Assembly: GCA_031255115.1 (NCBI GenBank)
Contig: JAIRTD010000164.1
Location: 1 to 9,740, forward strand
Length of the DNA stretch: 9,740 nt
Reading direction: 5' to 3'
From: Spirochaetaceae bacterium
GTDB lineage: Bacteria; Spirochaetota; Spirochaetia; Treponematales; Breznakiellaceae
Shown here piece by piece: positions 1 to 5,175 of this stretch (the stretch's first letter is position 1; each line of letters begins with the position of its first letter). The translations under genes and the position numbers were made by a program. The notes under the pieces are model-generated. The model did no database searches. It was not told where the DNA came from and saw only the letters and a list, made by a program, of their open reading frames with translations.

Positions 1-90
1 AATTTGAAATTGTCAGAGAATTCCGATTTAAGTGTTTGTCAGGTAAGGAATTAACTAATTCCACACCTGACAAACTCAAATCTATGGAGT
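1..90 (+). repeat. Left copy of an inverted palindromic repeat flanking proABC (cut by the window edge)
   Basis: Bases 1-90 are the reverse complement of 3196-3286, with one single-base indel (a run of three T versus four T near position 29) and no other difference. Inside lies an interrupted palindrome at 34-75. Its 11-bp outer arms are 34-44 and 65-75, its 7-bp inner arms are 47-53 and 56-62, the centre is 2 nt, and a 2x2 mismatch separates the arms. The first 20 or so bases are half of a second palindrome that is complete in the right copy, so about 10 bases of this copy probably lie outside the window. It ends about 30 bp beyond the proC stop codon. It encodes nothing recognisable. A small mobile or dispersed element (MITE- or REP-like) is my inference. 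Confidence 0.93.
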
Positions 91-103
91 TTAAGCAAAT
101 CTA

Positions 104-119
104 TCCGGCGTTTGCCGGA
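104..119 (-). terminator. Possible terminator hairpin just after proC
   Basis: A perfect 6-bp stem (TCCGGC / GCCGGA, 104-109 and 114-119) with a 4-nt loop begins 3 bases beyond the proC stop codon on the minus strand. The RNA continues with ATAGATTTGCTT, which is only moderately U-rich, so intrinsic termination may be weak. If it works, the proline transcript would end before the left inverted repeat copy. Confidence 0.4.
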
Positions 120-122
120 AGC

Positions 123-977
123 CTAGACCAGTTCCCGGGCCCTGTGGCAGGCGGCTTCTACCGCTTTCATCACCGTGCCCCTGAAGGCCCCTCCTTCGAG
201 GGCGCTGATACCGGCTATGGTGGTTCCTCCGGGAGAGGTAACCATGTCCTTGAGTTCGCCTGGGTGTTTGCCGGTCTCTTTGACCATGATCGCCGCACCC
301 AGGACGGTCTGTGCCGCATAACGGAGGGCCTTTTCGCGGGAAAGTCCGGCCATCACGCCGCCGTCGGCAAGGGCTTCGATAAAAAGATAGGCAAAGGCGG
401 GGCCGGAACCGGAAAGACCGGTAACCGCGTCCATGTACTGTTCGTCGATACGGTCAACAAAGCCGGCGGCGCCAAGGATTTTTTCGAGCTCGGCGATTTT
501 TTGGGAAGGGAAATTCGGCGAGCTTGCCAGGGCGATGACTCCCTGGGAAACAAGGGCCGGGGTATTGGGCATGATACGGGCCACCGGAACCGAAGCAACC
601 GGCGCGCGTTCAATGGGCACGTCGGTCTTTGAGCCGCCCACTATGGCGAGAATCTTCCCGATAGACCAGCCCGCCGCCATGGACACCAGAGCCGCGGGTT
701 TTCCCTGGGCAAGCCTTTCCCGCAGTACCGGGGCTATTTCGGCAAGCACCGAAGGAAGCACGCCGGGTTTTACCGCCAAAAAGACAAAATCGCCTTTCTG
801 GGCCGCTTCGATATTATCTTTGTAGACCACGGCGTCAAGCGTCTTTGCCGCCGCTCCGGCCTTGTCCTTATCGGCGTCTGAGAAGCCTATGTTTTTGCTT
901 CCCGATACCTTGGCAGCGCCGCGCATCAGGGCCTGGCCCATATTCCCGCTGCCTATACAGGCTATAGTAACTGGCAT
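123..977 (-). CDS. proC: Pyrroline-5-carboxylate reductase (ProC)
   Basis: This enzyme catalyses the last step of proline synthesis, the NAD(P)H-dependent reduction of 1-pyrroline-5-carboxylate to proline, in the cytoplasm. The 284-residue product opens with a Rossmann motif GSGNMG (residues 9-14). It continues with FLAVKP, the family motif MPNTPA, the helix region TGLSGSGPAFAY, and the C-terminal signature MVTSPGGTTIAG typical of the dimerisation domain. I chose the ATG at 977 because AGAGG lies 5 bases upstream. A GTG two codons earlier (983) would overlap that Shine-Dalgarno. Between the SMAAG strand and MPNTPA there is a loop about 15 residues longer than in typical ProC (roughly residues 108-125). 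It is the third gene of a proA-proB-proC set and lies 102 bp beyond proB, with a possible promoter of its own. Confidence 0.97.
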   Translation of the reverse strand: MPVTIACIGSGNMGQALMRGAAKVSGSKNIGFSDADKDKAGAAAKTLDAVVYKDNIEAAQKGDFVFLAVKPGVLPSVLAEIAPVLRERLAQGKPAALVSMAAGWSIGKILAIVGGSKTDVPIERAPVASVPVARIMPNTPALVSQGVIALASSPNFPSQKIAELEKILGAAGFVDRIDEQYMDAVTGLSGSGPAFAYLFIEALADGGVMAGLSREKALRYAAQTVLGAAIMVKETGKHPGELKDMVTSPGGTTIAGISALEGGAFRGTVMKAVEAACHRARELV

Positions 978-994
978 ATACACCTCTTACTACA

Positions 995-1023
995 ATTATG
1001 ATCATATTGGCGTATCTGGACAA
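995..1023 (-). promoter_or_regulatory. Putative sigma-70-type promoter in front of proC
   Basis: On the minus strand, TTGTCC (1018-1023) and CATAAT (995-1000) are separated by exactly 17 bp. They match the -35 and -10 consensus at 4/6 and 5/6 positions. Transcription would begin close to 988, only a few bases before the proC Shine-Dalgarno. The position fits the unusually long proB-proC gap. The call rests on sequence resemblance only. Confidence 0.35.
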
Positions 1024-1079
1024 GGGATTATGTACACACACATTGGTTTATCTTCTGCGTAATTTGCCCGGCGGCGCGC

Positions 1080-1871
1080 TCAGGGGCCTATAAAGGCCGT
1101 GGCTTCCTGGGCGCCGGAAGCGAGGGCCTCAAGCGCCCCGGGTTTTCCGCCGTGGGCAAGTATCATGGGTATGCCGTAGGCAAGAACCCTGGCGGCGGCT
1201 TCAATCTTGGTGGCTATACCGCCGGTTCCAAAATCATTGCTGTTCCCCATGCTGATATGGTCCTTGAGCGATGAAAGCTGCTTTACTTCTTTGACCAGCG
1301 CCGCGTCAGGGTATTCCTTGGGGTTTTTGTCGTAGAGGCCGTCTATGTCGCTAAAAAGTATCAGGAGATCGGCGCTCCAGAGTACCGCTGTCTGGGCGGC
1401 CAGGGTGTCGTTGTCGCCTATTTTTATTTCTTCAACGCCGACCGTATCGTTCTCGTTGATGATGGGAATGATGCCTTCGTCAACAAGGGTAAAAAGGGTG
1501 TTTCGCATATTGAGGGTTCTGATTGAATCGCCGAAGTCGTCTCTGGTAAGGAGTATCTGTCCTATGCGTATGCCCTGGGACCCAAAGGCCCTGCTCCAGG
1601 CGGCCATGAGTTCGACCTGGCCGACGGCGCAGAGCGCCTGTCTGTAGTGGAGGTCTTTTTTCCGTTCCCATTTGTCCATGGCCGAGAGTCCGGCTACCTG
1701 GGCCCCTGACGATACCAGCACGATCTGTTTGCCCCGGCGCGTGAGATGGGCCGCCTGGACGGCGAATTCTTCCATAAAAGAAACATTGATTCTGCCCGCG
1801 CTGTCGGCAAGGGTATTGGAACCGATTTTGATGACGATTTTTCGCGCTGTTTCTATCAAATGGGCAATCAT
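1080..1871 (-). CDS. proB: Glutamate 5-kinase (ProB), short form without PUA domain
   Basis: This enzyme phosphorylates L-glutamate with ATP to gamma-glutamyl phosphate, the first committed step of proline synthesis and usually its feedback-controlled point. The 263-residue protein is a complete amino-acid-kinase fold. It has KIGSNTL (15-21), VSSGAQVAG (53-61), the substrate-site motif NENDTV (139-144), GDNDTLAA (152-159) and the nucleotide-site motif GTGGIATK (215-222). It ends at about residue 263, whereas the longer family form (as in E. coli, about 367 residues) adds a C-terminal PUA domain. No frameshift remnant of a PUA domain is visible in the 102 bp that follow. The ATG at 1871 is preceded by AAGGA at 5-nt spacing. 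The gene follows proA after 52 bp, so the two are probably co-transcribed, and their products catalyse consecutive steps. Confidence 0.97.
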   Translation of the reverse strand: MIAHLIETARKIVIKIGSNTLADSAGRINVSFMEEFAVQAAHLTRRGKQIVLVSSGAQVAGLSAMDKWERKKDLHYRQALCAVGQVELMAAWSRAFGSQGIRIGQILLTRDDFGDSIRTLNMRNTLFTLVDEGIIPIINENDTVGVEEIKIGDNDTLAAQTAVLWSADLLILFSDIDGLYDKNPKEYPDAALVKEVKQLSSLKDHISMGNSNDFGTGGIATKIEAAARVLAYGIPMILAHGGKPGALEALASGAQEATAFIGP

Positions 1872-1923
1872 GAAAATCCTTGGTTTAAGGGGAACGCGCC
1901 GGGCGCTTTCTCCGCGTGTGCGT

Positions 1924-3186
1924 TCAGGTCCGTATCTGGCCTGATCCTGCTATACGATACTTTATTGTTGTCAGGGCCTCAAGGCCCATGGGACCACGGG
2001 CGTGAAATTTCTGGGTGCTGATGCCGAGTTCCGCGCCAAAACCGAACTGCCCGCCGTCGGTAAAACGTATCGACGCGTTGGTATAGACACAGGCGGCGTC
2101 AACGCGGCGCTCAAAACGCTCCGCGGCCTCAAGGTCCTTGGTGAGTATGGCTTCAGAATGTCTGGTTCCATAGCGGTTGATATGCTCTATGGCTTGGTCA
2201 ACAGAATCCACGGTCCTGACCGCCAGTATGTAGTCAAGAAATTCGGTTTCCCAATCCGCCTCGACTGCGTCGGTAAGGGCGAGTCCCGCGGGAACTTCTC
2301 CTATGGCAGCCCTGGAAGTTCCGTCGCAGCGAAGTTCGGCCTTGCCGGCAAGACGTTTTGCCAGAAGGGGCATGAGGGCGCCGGCCGCGTCTTTGTGGAC
2401 GAGGACTGTTTCTACGGCATTGCACGCGCCGGGCTTTTGCAGTTTGGCGTTGGCGATGATCTCAACGGCGTTTTGCATATCGGCGCTGGGTTCCACATAG
2501 ATGTGGCAGTTTCCCTCGCCGGTTTCTATTACCGGAACCCTGGCGTTGTCCACTACCCGCCGTATCAGTTCCTTTCCCCCCCGGGGAAGCACCACGTCCA
2601 CCCTGCCCCTGGCGCTGAGTATGAGGTCCACCTCATCCCGGCTTCCGGAGGCGGCAAGGGCCACCGCGTCGGCTATGCCGCCGCCTTGAACAAGGCCCTC
2701 CTTGACAGCGTCAACCAGGGCGCGGTTTGATTCCAGCGCGGCCGACGAGCCCCGGAGCAGTATGGAACAGCCGGCCTTGTAGGCAAGGCAAAAAGCGTCG
2801 GCGGTAACATTGGGCCGGGACTCGTAAATGATTGCCGCCACTCCCAGAGGAACGGTGATCTGTTCGACCACAAGTCCGTTGGGCAGGGTCCAGCCCGCCC
2901 TGACCCTGCCTATGGGGTCCTCCTGGCGGGCAACAAGGGCTATTCCTTCTATAATATCGTCAATGCGACTGTTGGTAAGCAGCAGCCTGTCTATAAGGGC
3001 GTCCTTCATGCCGTTTTGCCGGGCCTTTTCCGCGTCGGCCTCGTTGGCGGCAAGTATGGCGTTCCGCCTTGAGTCAATGGCCTTCATTACCGCGTAGAGC
3101 GCCCTGTCCTTTGCGGCGCGGTTTTCCAGCGCCAGCTTTGCCTGGGCGGCCTTGAGGGAATCGAATAACGCGTCAAGGGTGGTCAT
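1924..3186 (-). CDS. proA: Gamma-glutamyl phosphate reductase (ProA)
   Basis: This enzyme reduces gamma-glutamyl phosphate with NADPH to glutamate-5-semialdehyde, which cyclises to the substrate of ProC. The 420-residue product has the usual family length and belongs to the aldehyde dehydrogenase superfamily. Visible motifs are YESRPNVT (121-128), RGSSAALESN (145-154), PRGGKELI (201-208) and the catalytic cysteine Cys255 in GACNAVET. The C-terminal GFGAELGIST and the final GQIR are also typical. The ATG at 3186 is the natural start. Its best Shine-Dalgarno, GGAG about 10 bases upstream, lies in the last bases of the right inverted repeat copy. It is the first gene of the proline set, so the mRNA leader probably carries part or all of that palindromic repeat. 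proB follows after 52 bp. Confidence 0.98.
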   Translation of the reverse strand: MTTLDALFDSLKAAQAKLALENRAAKDRALYAVMKAIDSRRNAILAANEADAEKARQNGMKDALIDRLLLTNSRIDDIIEGIALVARQEDPIGRVRAGWTLPNGLVVEQITVPLGVAAIIYESRPNVTADAFCLAYKAGCSILLRGSSAALESNRALVDAVKEGLVQGGGIADAVALAASGSRDEVDLILSARGRVDVVLPRGGKELIRRVVDNARVPVIETGEGNCHIYVEPSADMQNAVEIIANAKLQKPGACNAVETVLVHKDAAGALMPLLAKRLAGKAELRCDGTSRAAIGEVPAGLALTDAVEADWETEFLDYILAVRTVDSVDQAIEHINRYGTRHSEAILTKDLEAAERFERRVDAACVYTNASIRFTDGGQFGFGAELGISTQKFHARGPMGLEALTTIKYRIAGSGQIRT

Positions 3187-3195
3187 GGGTTTTAT

Positions 3196-3296
3196 ACTCC
3201 ATAGATTTGAGTTTGTCAGGTGTGGAATTAGTTAATTCCTTACCTGACAAACACTTAAAATCGGAATTCTCTGACAATTTCAAATTGCCAGAGAAT
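3196..3296 (-). repeat. Right copy of the inverted palindromic repeat, upstream of proA
   Basis: This is the complete copy of the element seen at the window start, in opposite orientation (3196-3286 pairs with 1-90). It contains two palindromes. The first is 3211-3252, with 11-bp outer arms (3211-3221 and 3242-3252), 7-bp inner arms (3224-3230 and 3233-3239) and a 2x2 mismatch. The second is 3266-3296, with 15-bp arms 3266-3280 and 3282-3296 matching at 14 of 15 positions around a single central base. The proA-proximal end is ACTCC, which on the minus strand reads GGAGT and supplies the probable proA Shine-Dalgarno. Neither hairpin is followed by a U-run in either direction, so these do not look like ordinary intrinsic terminators. 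Confidence 0.93.
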
Positions 3297-3343
3297 AGTA
3301 TAGGGCATTTTTCAGTATCTTGGGTAGTCATACAAGCTCTATA

Positions 3344-4339
3344 ATGAATATACTTTATATTATGAAACCATTTAAGGGAATGATAGGCTTCATAATGGAC
3401 GAGGAACGTGTTCCCGAAGGCGCGGGAGAGTGTATCAGAGAAGCCGGAGACGGACGGGAAGTAAAAATAGTCTCCAAAGGCCGGGAGCTTGAGGGGGTTC
3501 TGGATACTATCGAAATACTTTTTGGCGACGTGCCTTTCGGCATGCTGCCCCAGGTGCCCAATCTCGCGTGGGTGCAGCTCTGGTCCGCAGGGGCCGATCA
3601 ATTACAGAAACATCCTGAGGTAAAATCGCTTCCTTTTATGCTCAGTTCGGCGTCGGGAATACACGGAAACCAGATGACCGAACATCTTTTTGCCCTCCTC
3701 CTCGCCTGGAACCGTTCCCTTCCCGCGGCCTTTGAGGCCCGGAAAAAGCGTGAATGGCGCCGTTTCTCGGATCACCAGGTTTTTGTGCTTACCGGCAAGA
3801 CCATGTTGATTGCGGGCTATGGGGCAATAGGCGAAGCGGTCGCGCGCACGGCCCTTTCTTTTGGAATGAAGGTAATCGCCCTGCGGCGTACCGTCTCAAA
3901 GGGCGGAGCGTTGCCCGGTGTACTCCTCGAAAACGCTTCGCGTCTTGGAGATTTTCTTCCTGAGGCGGATTATGTGGTTAATATACTTCCTTCCACAGGG
4001 GAGACCTTTCATCTTTTTGGAAAGGCCGAATTCAATATGATGAAGCAGAGCGCGCTCTACGCCAACATAGGCCGGGGCGCTACTACCGACGAAGAAGCCC
4101 TGATTGAGGCGCTTAAAACGCGGCGTATCGCAGGGGCCCTGCTTGATGTTACCGAAACCGAGCCGCTTCCGCCTGACTCTCCTTTGTGGGACATTGATAC
4201 GGCGCTGCTTACCGGCCATTATGCCGGCATGCACCCTGACTACGGCGCTCTTGCCCTGGAAACGGCGCTTGACAATCTCCGCCGTTATGTGCAAGGGAGA
4301 CCGCTTTTGAATCTGGTTGACAAGGAACGGGGTTATTAA
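3344..4339 (+). CDS. D-isomer-specific 2-hydroxyacid dehydrogenase family protein, substrate unknown
   Basis: A cytoplasmic NAD(P)-dependent oxidoreductase that would interconvert a 2-keto acid and a D-2-hydroxy acid. The 331-residue protein has the split substrate domain and a Rossmann motif GYGAIG (158-163). The catalytic triad of the family is present: Arg244 in NIGRG, Glu273 in TETEP and His292 in GHYAG. The strand after the Rossmann motif ends in ALRRT rather than an acidic residue, which in this family suggests NADPH preference (inference). I chose the ATG at 3344 (MNILYIMKPF), which gives the normal first beta strand. No clear Shine-Dalgarno precedes it, and an in-frame TTG at 3320 or ATG at 3362 remain possible. 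The stop codon touches the ATG of the pantothenate kinase gene, so the two are translationally linked. Glyoxylate/hydroxypyruvate, phosphoglycerate or ketopantoate reduction are all possible, and none is proven. Confidence 0.9.
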   Translation: MNILYIMKPFKGMIGFIMDEERVPEGAGECIREAGDGREVKIVSKGRELEGVLDTIEILFGDVPFGMLPQVPNLAWVQLWSAGADQLQKHPEVKSLPFMLSSASGIHGNQMTEHLFALLLAWNRSLPAAFEARKKREWRRFSDHQVFVLTGKTMLIAGYGAIGEAVARTALSFGMKVIALRRTVSKGGALPGVLLENASRLGDFLPEADYVVNILPSTGETFHLFGKAEFNMMKQSALYANIGRGATTDEEALIEALKTRRIAGALLDVTETEPLPPDSPLWDIDTALLTGHYAGMHPDYGALALETALDNLRRYVQGRPLLNLVDKERGY

Positions 4340-5152
4340 ATGATCATCGGCATTGATATAGGCAGCACCACCACCAAGGCGGTCGCGTTCAAAGACGACG
4401 GAACCATGATACGGGTAAAGACGAGGGGCCTTGACGCCCTGACTTCGGCGTCAGGGGCTCTGGGCAAGATAACCATCGAAAACAATATCGGCATAGGAGA
4501 AATCGGGCAAATCAATATTACCGGCGTGGGCGCGGAAAAAATAAACGCCGATATATTCGGAATCCCCACAAAAAGAGTCGCCGAATTTACCGCCATAGGC
4601 ATGGGGGCCCGGTATCTTTGCAGTCAGGACAGGATAATCATCGCCAATATCGGAACCGGAACAGTCATCATCGAAGCCGATAAAGAAAACATAAGCCACT
4701 TCGGCGGAACCGGCGTAGGCGGCGGCACCATCATGGGGCTTTCAAAGAAGCTGCTCCAGGTTGACAATTTTGATTCGATCATAGAACTTGCCTCAAAAGG
4801 CGATCTTAAAAAGGTCGATCTCCTCATCGAGGATATAGCCGATACGGAAATCGGGTATCTTTATAAGGATGTAACGGCGGCGAATTTCGGGAAGATTTCG
4901 GATAACGCCTCGCGGGAGGACCTTGCCCTTGCCATATTCAACATGGTATACCAGGTCATCGGCATGCTTGCCGCCTTTGCCGCCAGGAGCCGCGGCCTGA
5001 ACACCGTCATTGTTACCGGCAACGGCAGCAATAATCCCATCGGACAAAATATACTCGCCGGGTTTAACCGCATGTTCGGCATTTCGTTTGAGTTTCCAGA
5101 TCATGCCGAATACACCACCGCCATAGGGGCGGCGCTTGATGTTACCGGCTAA
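4340..5152 (+). CDS. coaW: Type II pantothenate kinase (CoaW-like)
   Basis: It probably phosphorylates pantothenate with ATP, the first step of coenzyme A synthesis. The 270-residue protein has the acetate/sugar-kinase ATPase fold. The phosphate-1 loop is GIDIGSTTTK (4-13). AEFTA carries Glu82, at the place of the catalytic Glu in Staphylococcus CoaW (VEFDA). The nucleotide loop is IGTGT (104-108), followed by GGTGVGGGTIMGL (122-134), then VTAANFGK (178-185) and a C-terminal AIGAAL. The length and the order of GTGT, GGxGxGGG and TAANFG match my recollection of S. aureus CoaW better than the BadF/BcrA ATPases, which share the fold and are the main alternative. The ATG follows the preceding stop codon with no spacing, with GGGG 7 nt upstream as a weak ribosome site. 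thrS follows after 23 bp. Confidence 0.85.
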   Translation: MIIGIDIGSTTTKAVAFKDDGTMIRVKTRGLDALTSASGALGKITIENNIGIGEIGQINITGVGAEKINADIFGIPTKRVAEFTAIGMGARYLCSQDRIIIANIGTGTVIIEADKENISHFGGTGVGGGTIMGLSKKLLQVDNFDSIIELASKGDLKKVDLLIEDIADTEIGYLYKDVTAANFGKISDNASREDLALAIFNMVYQVIGMLAAFAARSRGLNTVIVTGNGSNNPIGQNILAGFNRMFGISFEFPDHAEYTTAIGAALDVTG

Positions 5153-5162
5153 CGCATTTTAC

Positions 5163-5168
5163 GGGAGG
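5163..5168 (+). promoter_or_regulatory. Strong Shine-Dalgarno that fixes the thrS start
   Basis: GGGAGG lies 7 bases before the ATG at 5176. Only 23 bases separate it from the pantothenate kinase stop codon. This leaves no room for an N-terminal TGS domain upstream, so the short ThrRS is not a mis-called start. Confidence 0.85.
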
Positions 5169-5175
5169 TATTAAA

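Noticed and set aside
36..632. Plus-strand open frame of 198 codons over proC, beginning in the left repeat
   Set aside because: It is antisense to a clear proC with conserved motifs, has no family features, and its N-terminal peptide recurs near 3200 only because the repeat DNA recurs.
3211..3252. Repeat palindrome as an intrinsic terminator
   Set aside because: There is no U-run on either side and the same structure occurs at both ends of the operon, so an element-type repeat explains it better.
3297..3302. Minus-strand TATACT next to the right repeat as a proA -10 box
   Set aside because: No acceptable -35 hexamer lies 16-18 bp upstream, so the proA promoter is left uncalled.
3320..3343. 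Upstream TTG start for the dehydrogenase
   Set aside because: The extra eight residues precede the normal first beta strand and there is no Shine-Dalgarno. The ATG at 3344 fits the family better.
3320..3345. TTGGGT and TATAAT as a promoter for the dehydrogenase gene
   Set aside because: The spacer is only 14 bp and the -10 overlaps the chosen start codon, so I do not call it.
3173..3601. Minus-strand open frame of 142 codons reading through the right repeat toward proA
   Set aside because: It is antisense to the D-2-hydroxyacid dehydrogenase gene and is open by chance. No ribosome site or recognisable domain is seen.
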